A stretch of DNA of 64,000 bases from positions 3,697,314-3,761,313 of the forward strand of contig CP136068.1 of NCBI GenBank assembly GCA_032622095.1. Reading direction: 5' to 3'. Source of the stretch: Siphonodentalium dalli. Lineage: Eukaryota; Mollusca; Scaphopoda; Gadilida; Siphonodentaliidae. A program made the position numbers and the translations under genes. Each line of letters opens with the position of its first letter. Position 1 is the first letter of the stretch. Positions 11,813 through 24,154 of the stretch are shown here, in pieces. The notes below the pieces were generated by a model. It was not told where the DNA came from. It ran no database searches and was given only the letters and a program-made list of their open reading frames with translations.

Positions 11813-13120
11813 CAACATAATTATGTCTGAGTTGGGGGTCGTCAATCTAATTATGTTAGCTGAGACGTGAGGCATTTCCAACATGAAAAACTGGAAAGGG
11901 GTCCCTATTCAACGTGCGATAAAAAATTATTAGCGGATTTTTGATATGTTATACTGAAGATCATACTGCGTCTAATGACACCAAAATCGCTTCTTTACCA
12001 ATGTATTATGTGTTAACCCCCTTGTTTGCGTACCACGACCATACAACCAAGAACGTACGACCAAAAAGCGCCGGTCTTAGCTGACGTAAGGTTTTTATTC
12101 CACCTTGTGCTTCCATGTCACATGATATGATGTAAATCTACGCTATACTTCTTAGACCACTTATGCAACATGGTGTATTCACGTGGTCTGCGTTGGTCCG
12201 CTTCACGCACCTCCGACTATTACTCAGGAAATATTGTTTCTTAAGTTACGTGTTATGGTCAGTAAACATTAGTTGATATTTAAACCAAAAATGACGGATG
12301 TACGCGAAAGTGTAATTAAAAGTGATTTGGGGGGGGGGGGGGGGTGGAGCTTCCCTAGTCCATAAACGCCAGAATTGCGAAACTTGAGAAATGAGTTTTC
12401 TGCGATGATTGAAGGGTGATACCTAATCCAAAGCATGTCTAATTGGTATCCTTGTAAAGTTCGTGCCAACGATGTCGGATACTCTAGGCTATAACCAGGT
12501 TGGTAGTGGTGTATGCGCAATACTGATATACGATGCACCCAATTGCATAGAAATTGGTGTCCATGCTTGACTGCGAGACTTTAACATACCCTAGCTCTCT
12601 TGACTGTGTAGGTATGTTAGCTGAGAGAATAACGTGATTGTATATCAACCAGTTTTAATTACCCTTGATCTGAATAGAGATGAAATACAATATGCCGGTA
12701 TAAAGAAAAACCAGCGATACGGGCGATGATAAATGACACCATTTATCGACAGTTGAGATGCGTGAATGTTATTGGAAATGACATATGACAGTTAACAATG
12801 ATGTGCACGTCAAGTGCCCGGTTGCGTACATATTTGGGTTTGAGCAATATGTATAACACACAGCAAGGTTCAATGCCTGGGCACAGCTGCAATGCTGGCT
12901 CATTTTATAAAAGATGTAAACTATGCGATCACCTGTGTGCGCACTGCGATGAGTGCGATTGTACCTAAAATGCTGAATGAGATGCTGATCAGCAGGTTAC
13001 AACCTAAATGAGGTCGTAGGTTATGAAAATGACACATAATACCTGTTATCCATAAATATAAAAGAGTAATTTAGGACAAGTTCAGGAAAAGTTTAGGAGA
13101 TGGAATGTCTGTCTTTCCGC
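11813..13120. other. Unassigned DNA with a 16-base G run
   Basis: I see no supported gene. A run of 16 G lies at about 12329-12344. The minus-strand frame 12269-12538 reads through this G run as polyproline and is not credible as coding. Confidence 0.45.
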
Positions 13121-13302
13121 ATTTTTCTTCAATGCCCCTTCACCGATTTCAACCATATTCGGTAAGGTGACTCGAGTTACCTTGGCGAAAGTTATACGGC
13201 GTTAACTTTTCAAAATTTAGATTAAAGTTTTGTTAATTAAATAAATAAAAATTTTTAAAAGCTCACTATTGGCCTATTTCATAATCAAATAATCTCAATA
13301 TG

Positions 13303-13545
13303 AACATGTGTGAGTATTTAGGTCCATTATGAACATATGTGAGTATGTAGGTACATTATAAACCAATATGAGTATTTAGGTCCATTATGAAGCTATGTAC
13401 GTATTTAGGTGCATTATGAACCTATGTGAGTATTTAGGTACATTGTAAACCAATATGAGTATTTAGGTCCATTATGAAGCAATGTGAGTATTTAGGTGCA
13501 TTGTGAACCTATGTGAGTATTTAGGTGCATTATGAACCTATTTTC
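13303..13545. repeat. 29-bp tandem repeat, about 8 copies
   Basis: The unit GTGAGTATTTAGGTCCATTA with a variable tail (TGAACATAT, TAAACCAATAT, TGAAGCTAT) recurs at exactly 29-bp spacing (13311, 13340, 13369, 13398 and on). Its right edge and flank (ATATGTTGCAGCAGCAGA) match 5290-5460, where only one monomer exists. Confidence 0.9.
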
Positions 13546-13659
13546 ACGTGGATATGTTGCAGCAGCAGACGAAAGAGTACGAATCGGCATCATTGGTTTA
13601 GACTAGGTTTTATTATAGACCTGGTTTTAGTCTAGTCAAAGCTAGGTTTCAGTAGGATT

Positions 13660-16600
13660 AAAACTTGTTTTACTGTAGTACATCTAGGTTTTACTGTAGT
13701 ACATCTAGGTTTATTGTAGTATATCTAGGTTTTACTGTAGTACATCTAGGTTTTACTGTAGTACATCTAGGTTTTACTGTAGTACATCTAGGTTTATTGT
13801 AGTATATCTAGGTTTTACTGTAGTACATCTAGGTTTTACTGTAGTACATCTAGGTTTTACTGTAGTACATCTAGGTTTACTGTAGTACATCTATGTTTTA
13901 CTGTAGTACATCTAGGTTTTACTGTAGTACATCTAGATTTTACTGTAGTACATCTAGGTTTTACTGTAGTACATCTAGGTTTTACTGTAGTATATCTACG
14001 TTTTACTGTAGTACATCTAGGTTTTACTGTAGTACATCTAGGTTTATTGTAGTATATCTAGGTTTTACTGTAGTACATCTAGGTTTTACTGTAGTACATC
14101 TAGGTTTTACTGTAGTACATCTAGGTTTACTGTAGTAAATCTATGTTTTACTGTAGTACATCTAGGTTTTACTGTAGTACATCTAGGTTTTACTGTAGTA
14201 CATCTAGGTTTTACTGTAGTACATCTAGGTTTATTGTAGTACATCTAGGTTTATTGTAGTATATCTAGGTTTTACTGTAGTACATCTAGGTTTTACTGTA
14301 GTACATCTAGGTTTTACTGTAGTACATCTAGTTTTACTGTAGTACATCTAGGTTTTACTGTAGTACATCTAGGTTTTACTGTAGTACATCTAGGTTTTAC
14401 TGTAGTACATCTAGGTTTATTGTAGTATATCTAGGTTTTACTGTAGTACATCTAGGTTTTACTGTAGTTCATCTAGGTTTTACTGTAGTACATCTAGGTT
14501 TTACTGTAGTACATCTAGGTTTTACTGTAGTACATCTAGGTTTACTGTAGTACATCTAGGTTTATTGTAGTATATCTAGGTTTTACTGTAGTACATCTAG
14601 GTTTTACTGTAGTACATCTAGGTTTTACTGTAGTACATCTAGGTTTTACTGTAGTACATCTAGGTTTTACTGTAGTACATCTAGGTTTTACTGTAGTACA
14701 TCTAGGTTTTACTGTAGTACATCTAGGTTTATTGTAGTATATCTAGGTTTTACTGTAGTACATCTAGGTTTTACTGTAGTACATCTAGGTTTTACTGTAG
14801 TACATCTAGGTTTTACTGTAGTACATCTAGGTTTTACTATAGTACATCTAGGTTTTACTGTAGTACATCTAGATTTTACCGTAGTACATCTAGGTTTTAC
14901 TGTAGTACATCTAGGTTTTACTGTAGTACATCTAGGTTTTACTGTAGTACATCTAGGTTTTACTGTAGTACATCTAGGTTTTACTGTAGTACATCTAGGT
15001 TTATTGTAGTATATCTAGGTTTTACTGTAGTACATCTAGGTTTTACTGTAGTACATCTAGGTTTTACTGTAGTACATCTAGGTTTTACTGTAGTACATCT
15101 AGGTTTATTGTAGTATATCTAGGTTTTACTGTAGTACATCTAGGTTTTACTGTAGTACATCTAGGTTTTACTGTAGTACATCTAGGTTTTACTGTAGTAC
15201 ATCTAGGTTTATTGTAGTATATCTAGGTTTTACTGTAGTACATCTAGGTTTTACTGTAGTACATCTAGGTTTTACTGTAGTACATCTAGGTTTTACTGTA
15301 GTACATCTAGGTTTTACTGTAGTACATCTAGGTTTTACTGTAGTACATCTAGGTTTTACTGTAGTACATCTAGGTTTATTGTAGTATATCTAGGTTTTAC
15401 TGTAGTACATCTAGGTTTTACTGTAGTACATCTAGGTTTTACTGTAGTACATCTAGGTTTTACTGTAGTACATCTAGGTTTTACTGTAGTACATCTAGGT
15501 TTATTGTAGTATATCTAGGTTTTACTGTAGTACATCTAGGTTTTACTGTAGTACATCTAGGTTTTACTGTAGTACATCTAGGTTTTACTGTAGTACATCT
15601 AGGTTTTACTGTAGTACATCTAGGTTTTACTGTAGTACATCTAGGTTTTACTGTAGTACATCTAGGTTTTACTATAGTACATCTAGGTTTTACTGTAGTA
15701 CATCTAGATTTTACCGTAGTACATCTAGGTTTTACTGTAGTACATCTAGGTTTTACTGTAGTATATCTAGGTTTTACTGTAGTACATCTAGGTTTTACTG
15801 TAGTACATCTAGGTTTATTGTAGTATATCTAGGTTTTACTGTAGTACATCTAGGTTTTACTGTAGTACATCTAGGTTTTACTGTAGTACATCTAGGTTTT
15901 ACTGTAGTACATCTAGGTTTATTGTAGTATATCTAGGTTTTACTGTAGTACATCTAGGTTTTACTGTAGTACATCTAGGTTTTACTGTAGTACATCTAGG
16001 TTTATTGTAGTATATCTAGGTTTTACTGTAGTACATCTAGGTTTTACTGTAGTACATCTAGGTTTTACTGTAGTACATCTAGGTTTTACTGTAGTACATC
16101 TAGGTTTTACTGTAGTACATCTAGGTTTTACTGTAGTACATCTAGGTTTATTGTAGTATATCTAGGTTTTACTGTAGTACATCTAGGTTTTACTGTAGTA
16201 CATCTAGGTTTTACTGTAGTACATCTAGGTTTTACTGTAGTACATCTAGGTTTATTGTAGTATATCTAGGTTTTACTGTAGTACATCTAGGTTTTACTGT
16301 AGTACATCTAGGTTTTACTGTAGTACATCTAGGTTTTACTGTAGTACATCTAGGTTTTACTGTAGTACATCTAGGTTTTACTGTAGTACATCTAGGTTTT
16401 ACTGTAGTACATCTAGGTTTTACTGTAGTACATCTAGGTTTTACTGTAGTTTTACGTATTCCGAATCATTTCCGATTATTAGCTGTTTTACTGTAGTACA
16501 TCTAGGTTTTACTGTAGTATATCTTGTTTTTACTGTAGTACATCTAGGTTTTACTGTAGTACATCTAGGTTTTACTGTAGTACATCTATGTTTTACTGTA

Positions 16601-16990
16601 GTACATCTAGGTTTTACTGTAGTACATCTAGGTTTTACTGTAGTATATCTAGGTTTTACTGTAGTACATCTAGGTTTTACTGTAGTACATCTAGGTTTTA
16701 CTGTAGTACATCTAGATTTTACCGTAGTACATCTAGGTTTTACTGTAGTACATCTAGGTTTTACTGTAGTACATCTAGGTTTATTGTAGTATATCTAGGT
16801 TTTACTGTAGTACATCTAGGTTTTACTGTAGTACATCTAGGTTTTAGTGTAGTACATCTAGGTTTTACTGTAGTACATCTATGTTTTACTGTAGTACATC
16901 TTGGTTTACTTGTTTTTACTGTAGTACATCTAGGTTTACTTGTTTTTACTGTAGTACATCTAGGTTTACTTGGTTTTACTGTAGTATATC
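13660..16990. repeat. 21-bp satellite array, about 155 units
   Basis: The main unit is GGTTTTACTGTAGTACATCTA. A 20-bp variant, GGTTTATTGTAGTATATCTA, is scattered among the others at whole-unit intervals (starts at 13708, 13791, 14041, 14248, 14413, 14559, 14726, 14998, 15102, 15206, 15373, 15498, 15812, 15916, 15999, 16145, 16249, 16778). Two rarer variants (ACTATAG and GATTTTACCG) occur as a pair near 14830/14870 and again near 15672/15712, about 842 bp apart. Edges decay into looser units (AAACTTGGTTTTAGTGTAG near 17010). Open frames inside it are repeat products. Confidence 0.97.
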
Positions 16991-17610
16991 TAGGTTTTAC
17001 TGGACTAAAACTTGGTTTTAGTGTAGTTAAACCCAATTTTGTGATAAACTCAGTTTTACTTTTTTGGAATTCGATTACAATTAAAACTAGATTTTATTGG
17101 CGTAATAAAGTTATGATAATATCGCTAATTGTTTGTGGTGAATTGGTGATATAATGATCAGGTAACGATTATCAATGTCTGATGTATTCGTACAATACAG
17201 CTCGTCTTGAAAACACAATTTTAAATATACTTTGAAAAAACAAATTAAAACCACCTTGCCCCAGGTTTTAATAAAGCCCAGTTTGGTGGGTTTTATTATT
17301 CGGTCGATTTTTTTCGCCCAGAATTGATGTTGTTTCTTCGCGTAAATGGGAGTGTTTCATTTGAATGATGGAGGGCGCGTTTATGCTCTGGCGTTTGTCA
17401 CTCAATATCCATGTGCAGTTTATGTACATATAGGAGAGATAACAAATATGCCAGTGTGATGTGTGGTTTCTTGCTAAAAAGGTTTTTGCGATTCATTCGT
17501 TCGAGTGTCGCTCTGGCGACAGAGAGAATGTAGGGATCGGACTCACCGGGTTAACACGTTCAACACGAGCATGACTTTTGTAACTGATTCCTTATTTACA
17601 AAATGTTCTT
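16990..17610. other. Unassigned DNA beside the satellite
   Basis: The left part holds decayed satellite-like words. No gene or element end is seen in the rest. Confidence 0.4.
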
Positions 17611-18350
17611 TTGGGAAATTTGATGGCACGGGTTGGTGGCCAGCCCAAATACCCACTAGAAACACCCCATCCCTCACATCCGGGGTATCATGCGATATGG
17701 ACTATTTTCGAGACCGTAAGGATTTCGGCCAATTTGACGACAGGAGTGGGCGGCCCGGTCCAAATACCCCATAGAAACACCCACCCTCATCCATGGGGCA
17801 TGGTCCATTTTATTCCTTATTTGCAAAAATGTTTCATTCGATCAATTTTACGGCATAGGTGGGTAGCCCATCCAAATACCCTCTAGAAACACCCTCACCT
17901 GGGGTACCACCAAGAGGGGATGAACAATGCGGGGATCCGCCTCAAATACCCCATTAGAAACACCCCAACCCCTCACACCGGGGTCCATACTCCATTTTAC
18001 CCGCTCGGTGGTACCACTCGGGTGAGGGGTGGGGATGGCGATGTTTCTGTGGGGTATTTGAGGGCGGGCCACCCACCCATGCCGTCAAATTGGCCGAATT
18101 CCTTACCGATCTCGCAAATGGTCCATATCCCATTTCTACCTCCTCGGGTGAGGGTGGGGGGGGGGGTTTAATGGTGTATTTTGATCGGGCCACCCACTCC
18201 TGTCGTCAAATTAGCCTAAATCCTTACCGTTCTCTAAATGGTCCATACCCCAGTTCACCCCATCCGGGAAGTACATGTGAGCGGTGAGGGTGGTGGTGTT
18301 TATAGTGGGTATTTGGGGCGGGCCACCCACCCATGCAGTCAAACTGACCG
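17610..18350. repeat. Array of about 115 bp, inverted at about 18000
   Basis: Left of about 18000, units containing CCAAATACCCCATAGAAACA recur at 17644, 17760, 17872 and 17941. Right of it, the reverse complement (GGTATTTGAGGGCGGGCCAC) recurs at 18053, 18176 and 18308. The stretch is much richer in GC than its surroundings, and frames read through it on both strands. It could be a foldback element or a palindromic minisatellite. Confidence 0.8.
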
Positions 18351-20650
18351 AAAGAGATGTTTGCGAATGAGGAGTAGGGAATCGATTCCAATAGTCATGT
18401 TCGTCCATGATATTAGATATATAGTCATTTTAGAAGAATTTCCTAGGGTATGGGGTGTCAACATTATTCCTCCATAAATCAGGGGGGAGTCGTGCAAACA
18501 AATTCCGACACAAGACCGGGGTGGGGGGGGGGGGGTCGCAGCTCCTGAAAACTCTTTTTTTCCGGTGTTTTCTGATGCTTGCAAATGTTTTCCTTTTGCC
18601 ATTTTTTTACCTAATTACAAGCTGTTTAGCCTATATAATGATTGTTTTGATGTGTTATGATCTAACTAACACCTGTAGTGTACACACAAGATACTAGGTA
18701 CAGGTATCTGTCGTCAGTTTGGCCTCAGAATGTTTTGATTATTTGGTCCCTTCTAATACTAAGTAAACCTTCGTGAATTTTTTAACTGCGCTGGCCCACT
18801 TGGTATGTAAATATAATATAATGAACTCTAAAGACAAATAAACCACATATACTTCAGTAAGTAAAATACAATATCACATTACCACTATCTGTGGTATCAA
18901 GCTGAAATTCAACTCTCCAAGTCTGATATGAAACTGAATTAATGTGTAAAATAAATGTAGAACATGTCTGTTCTCTAATCTATAAACAATAAAAGTCAAA
19001 AGTTCTACAGTGTTACCTTCCCAATTATTAATGCACAGACATTCACATGGATCTCTATTAGTCTCAATAGCATTTTCTTAGTAAAACATGACTGTCTTTC
19101 ATTTGTGAAATAATGAGATATTATTTATTTATATGCGCTATTCTACAACCATTTAGCTATTGTTAATATTAAAATGATCCATCTAACCATGTACACTGCA
19201 TATTGTAAAACAGGCAAGAAACAGTATAAGTGTCTAGTCTGAAATACTTGGGTAATTTTGTACCAAAAAATGTAACCAAAGTTTCTTGTTAAGCTCATTC
19301 ATTTCTTAATCCAGATTAGATAAAGATTTTGTAAGTCACTTTGCACAACGATAATTGAAACTTCACCTGAGTTTAAATTAACTTAAATAATTCTTCAATC
19401 AGCTTCAATATTTTTCAAAATTCAATTTATAAATGTCAGTTGAACGACATCGATGATAAAATGAAAATGAATATATCTGATACATTTTGCATAGAAAGTC
19501 GCTGGATCGTTCATAGGAAACTATATTAATACCACCAGTCAAAACATTTATTAGGACACACTTCCAATGAAAATATATAGGACATACACTTTATGAAATA
19601 CTGCATAACAAAAATAGCTGAACTGTCTCAGCACAAGCAATACACTCATATGAGATTTAAAACATTTATCTAGAAAACCCCATCTCAACCTGGGCAGCAT
19701 ATATTTTTTCCGGTGTGTTGTGTGTTTACAACTTCACTTTAACTAGCAACTTTAAAAATATATATAAAGTAAACACGAGTGCATTTCATGGATAATGCAC
19801 ATTACACAAAGTCCAGTGCAAAGTCTGGAATAAATCATTAGATAAAATATTTTTTTTAAGTTGTTTGGTTGTGTCAGCTGGTTGTGTTGAGTTTTTCATG
19901 ATAAATGTTTTTAATCTCATGAGTGTATTGCTTGTGCTCATAGTTATAATTTATTAGTATTTGAGTTTAACTGGTGGCGAAAGTACACCAAAGTTGGATG
20001 ATGCTTGAAAAAACAGAATGGTCAAATTACGAATGACTGATAATTATTATATATGTTCATTCTAATTTAACCATTCTCTGTTTCTCAACATCAGCCACAT
20101 TCACTGGACATTCTACATGTTTGCCTATAATGGCTCTCCAGCTTGATAAATTTCATTCAAATGTGACTGGAAAGGGGGGGGGGGTGACAAAACCATGAGT
20201 GGAACAAAATATGGTTTTTGCACAAAGAGGGTGGTGAGGGTCCAAAGTGCTGCAAAACAAAACATTCAGCGTTGTGTATACAAATTTTGACCTGGCTCCC
20301 CCAGCATAAATGGGTAATAAGCGAAACAGCGAAGGTTTCTACATTTAACAGTATCTAATTAACTATGAATCAATCCATCAATCACTTCACGTTTAAATGT
20401 TGGTCTTGGTAGGGTTGATTTAATCGAGATTTGTGTTACGTGGAGCTAGACTCGGGTATTATTATAATAAATTACACGACGTGCTGCTTATCTGAAGTTT
20501 GGGTCATCTATACGAATTTTAATTAGAATGTGCTTCGAATTCGATACCATCTTGCTTGAACCTTCTTCACAGATCGTCGGCCATGCGCAAAGCCTGGGAA
20601 ATATTACCCGTACTCGCGCGCATTATGTATATAATATTATGTACATGAAA
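18351..20650. other. Mostly unique AT-rich DNA
   Basis: Apart from G runs (about 18521-18533 and 20176-20187) and the inverted pair at 19632-19938, I see no repeat, and no frame has a recognisable domain. Confidence 0.4.
19632..19938. repeat. Inverted repeat, 40-bp arms, about 230-bp spacer
   Basis: GCACAAGCAATACACTCAT, with AAAACATTTATC further in, at 19632-19671 is mirrored at 19900-19938. No clear target duplication is seen. It may be a decayed MITE. Confidence 0.75.
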
Positions 20651-21225
20651 ATGTTTATTTGGATCATGTTAAACACATAGACGACTCCGTAGTTTGTGGT
20701 GTGTGGTATGCTTATAAACACCCCGTGTACGTGGTATTGCCAAGCCGGAAGATATCGTCAAACCAGATCATGCGGTTTTGACAAATCAACATATCGTCCT
20801 CAGATGAACCTTCATATCTACCAGTTGAATGGTGATATCCACTATGCAAAAAATAATTTCGTGAAGCGAAATGTTACCTCAATGGGATAAGCGACCACAG
20901 CTTGCTCTCACACCGATAAATTTAATGAAAATAAAAAGGTGACAGGCCCATCGACATCCAGATGTGAAGACACACAAGTTTGCCACACATAATACAGTGT
21001 GGTCGTATATGTATGGACGTTTAGGGTTAAAATAGAATCGTCACAATATTATATGATGACTCTTGAAAAAGCCAGATATTGTATAATTTGTAGCTATACG
21101 ATATATGTATATTAAATATGATGATTTGGTTTCATTGTCTACTCGAGTGGAAATGAGTCATAATGTCTGTAAAAATAATATGACTATAACAAATCGTTGA
21201 TACTTCGTAGCATTTCGTCCTGGGG

Positions 21226-21257
21226 TTAGGGTTATCGTTAGCGTTAGGGTTAGGGTT
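21226..21257. repeat. Interstitial telomere-like TTAGGG run
   Basis: GGTTAGGGTTATCGTTAGCG followed by TTAGGGTTAGGGTTA shows four perfect and two altered hexamers. (TTAGGG)n is the usual animal telomere repeat outside arthropods and nematodes. Only a few units are present, so this is a minor interstitial trace. Confidence 0.8.
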
Positions 21258-21614
21258 ACTTAATATTTTAAAATCGGCAACAGTCTGCCACCCGTGCGTT
21301 TGGTTATATCCAACCTAACAAACACCAAGATTGGAAAATTACCAACTTTTACTGGTTGAAAAAAAAATCAAACAATGAGAACAATGACAACATATATATC
21401 GTGTCAAATTAATGTCCAACTAATGTTGTGTCATGCATGAAATTTCCGACTGCTGGAATGTACCAAAGTTTAGTTTAGATATATTTATTTCAAATATCTC
21501 CCGAGTTAGTCATAAGTTTGTATATGTATTTATTTAAAATCGGGTTTGTTTGTTGCGTTTGCTGGCCTGTAAGTGTCATTATTTGGAACAGTTAGTAAAA
21601 TAATCCTGATTTTC

Positions 21615-21820
21615 CTCACGTATGAATGACTGCACAGCTAAGCAAATTGTACCAAAGTTCGTGGTGGGGGTCGAGACACCCAAGCAACCCCTGTCGACAC
21701 GTCCCTGTTCAACTGACAAGTTTCCGGTGTTCTTCACAACATCTTCGGAATTTGATTCAGGAGGCATAGAGCTGTCATGTTTAGATATGCTTGCCCTCAT
21801 CAATAAACGCACTTTAACTT
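21615..21820 (-). other. Weak candidate exon, product unknown
   Basis: A minus-strand frame with balanced composition (includes PPESNSEDVVKNTGNLSVEQ and TPTTNFGTICLAVQSFI) is bounded upstream by a pyrimidine-rich TTATTTTTCAAG, a possible acceptor, and downstream by TAC/GTGAGG, a possible donor. There is no known domain, and the opposite strand is also open here. Listed only because it is one of the few frames not explained by repeats. Confidence 0.18.
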
Positions 21821-21822
21821 GA

Positions 21823-22685
21823 AAAATAAGATACGATTAAGTCGGATTGGCAGCAAATTATGTGCCGTGTATATACACATAGAAGAAAAGCATGACTTTC
21901 ACAACAAACATGAACTTTATAAATATAAGATACAAATGATACTTGTGTCAAATACAAGATCCATGTTTGACGCTGGGAGAACATTAAACGTAGTTTCGGA
22001 GACCACGTGGATTTCAAAATCTGACCTAGAATCCGAAATTAGCTCCGCCCCCCGTAATCGGCTTTGGATTCTCAAACCGGATTTTAGCGAAATTACGGCT
22101 CTGTATATACGTGAACTGATTCCACGTGAATGCTGCTGCGATATTCACAGTGAACACCCTTTGAAATTGGAATTGTCCTGTTTCGGGTTACTGCTGTTGA
22201 ATGTGTTCTTGTACTCACGGAAGCTCACACACTCTCTCTCTCTGCATTCTGTTATCGCTAACACTATCTTCTCCCTGTTTTCCATCCCTAACTCAAATTC
22301 AGCTCTATATCCTCATTTCTCCTAAAACCATTATTTCAATCTCTTCCCGTTTATTCGATAACCCTCCGTCAAGTATTGGGAAAGGGGGGGATATCGCCAA
22401 AGAGAAGACTTCATATAATCACTCGGGCTTGTTGTCTGATCCTCGATTCCATACATTAACTCTTCTATTTTGTATGTATGTGTCATCTGTATATTATGTT
22501 ATTTTTTGGATTTGGAAATAAAAATATGTTTAAACTTTATATAGATAATGGGTAGGGGCAATTTTTAGTACCTTACTGGTATGCGTATATAAGTCGCCAA
22601 ATTTATTTTTAGAATTAAGTGCGCCCGTATTGTACACTGTATATAATTATGATCCCCGGGAAGATTTGACAGGGCTGTCACTAGC
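21823..22685. other. Unassigned DNA
   Basis: The 168-residue plus-strand frame at 21819-22325 has no motif I recognise and low coding appearance after its first half. I see no repeats. Confidence 0.35.
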
Positions 22686-23183
22686 CTGTCAGCCCTCTCC
22701 TACAACACACTTTTGTATGCTATAATGCCGCTGTCAGACCTCTCCTACAACACACTTTTGTATGCTATAATGCCGCTGTCAGACCTCTCCTACAACACAC
22801 ATTTGTATGCTATAATGCCGCTGTCAGCCCTCTCCTACAACACACTTTTGTATGCTATAATGCCGCTGTCAGACCTCTCCTACAACACACTTTTGTATGC
22901 TATAATGCCACTGTCAGACCTCTCCTACAACACACGTTTGTATGCTATAATGCCGCTGTCAGACCTCTCCTACAACACACGTTTGTATGCTATAATGCCG
23001 CTGTCAGACCTCTCCTACAACACACTTTTGTATGCTATAATGCCGCTGTCAGACCTCTCCTACAACACACGCTTGTATGCTATAATGCCGCTGTCAGCCC
23101 TCTCCTACAACACACGTTTGTATGCTATAATGCCGCTGTCAGCCCTCTCCTACAACACACTTCTGTATGCTATAATGCCGCTG
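22686..23183. repeat. 45-bp tandem repeat, 11 copies
   Basis: The unit CTGTCAGACCTCTCCTACAA plus CACACTTTTGTATGCTATAATGCCG recurs 11 times with a few point changes (AGACC/AGCCC, CTTTTG/CGTTTG). Because 45 is a multiple of three, one frame stays open for 170 residues. That alone is not evidence of coding. Confidence 0.97.
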
Positions 23184-23842
23184 AAGAGCGTTTGTTGGGT
23201 TTGGGTTTGTAAGTGTTTACATTAAGCCCATATACAGTAGGTGTTTGCCTATTGTGTATGGGGTGCATGGCACCATAACAAGAAACAAAGCCCCCCCCCA
23301 CCCTCTTCCGAACCTGGACCGGCGATGAAGACTTACCTTGTTTACACTTAGAGTTAAGTATTTAACTATGTTGATAATCGTTTTATGTAGTGGATTGGTC
23401 GTAAAACTAGTGTCATGTTTGTGCTTGTGTGTACTCCGTTGCCTTTGTCTCTTGTATTCATGGTTTATACTACTGCAATTCCCGCATTCAACTCCTGTGT
23501 GAGTGTCAGAACCAATTGAACTGGTTGTGTATTCGGTTGGAGGATGCAGCCGAGGCCTGACAGGGTTGCTTAGTTTGTTTTCGAAAGGTTTGGTGAGTTA
23601 GATAGTGTTTCCAATTTTTATCTTCCACCATCCTCATTCCTCACATAAGCACGGGCGCGAGTGAAAGCATGTATTTGCTAATTTGTGTAGGCCGTTTGTT
23701 AGTAGTTTTTAGAGAGATAATTATTCGACAGCTTATACCACGGCTACGATAAGCGTTTACACCGCCCGGGGACATTCATCAGCGCCCATGAAGCCATCTA
23801 GGGCGTGGGCCCGCTAGCCTTGGTTTTAATATTGGTGTTAGT
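23184..23842. other. Unassigned DNA between two minisatellites
   Basis: A nine-base C run lies at about 23290. No gene or element end is recognised. Confidence 0.4.
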
Positions 23843-24146
23843 CTTGGGTTGTCTATGTGGTATTGGTGTGTTCAACTTATCTTGGGTTGTCTATATCGTG
23901 TTGGTGTGTTCAACTTATCTTGGGTTGTCTATATGGTATTGGTGTGTTCAACTTATATTGGGTTGTCTATATGGTATTGGTGTGTTCAACTTATATTGGG
24001 TTGTCTATATGGTATTGGTGTGTTCAACTTATCTTGGGTTGTCTATATGGTATTGGTGTGTTCAACTTATCTTGGGTTGTCTATATCGTATTGGTGTGTT
24101 CAACTTATCTTGGGTTGTCTATATTGTATTGGTGTGTCCAACTTAT
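23843..24146. repeat. 38-bp tandem repeat, 8 copies
   Basis: The unit CTTGGGTTGTCTATATGGTA plus TTGGTGTGTTCAACTTAT starts at 23843, 23881, 23919, 23957, 23995, 24033, 24071 and 24109. The period is not a multiple of three, yet all three plus frames are open for over 100 residues. This shows that the long frames here come from the repeat. Confidence 0.97.
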
Positions 24147-24154
24147 CACCACAA

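Noticed and set aside
13660-16990. CRISPR-like array
   Set aside because: There are no unique spacers between repeats. Units are head-to-tail satellite monomers in a eukaryotic genome.
13893-17154. Plus-strand frames of 80 and 188 residues with RFYCSTS repeats
   Set aside because: They are translations of the 21-bp satellite, whose period is a multiple of three. They shift frame wherever a 20-bp unit occurs.
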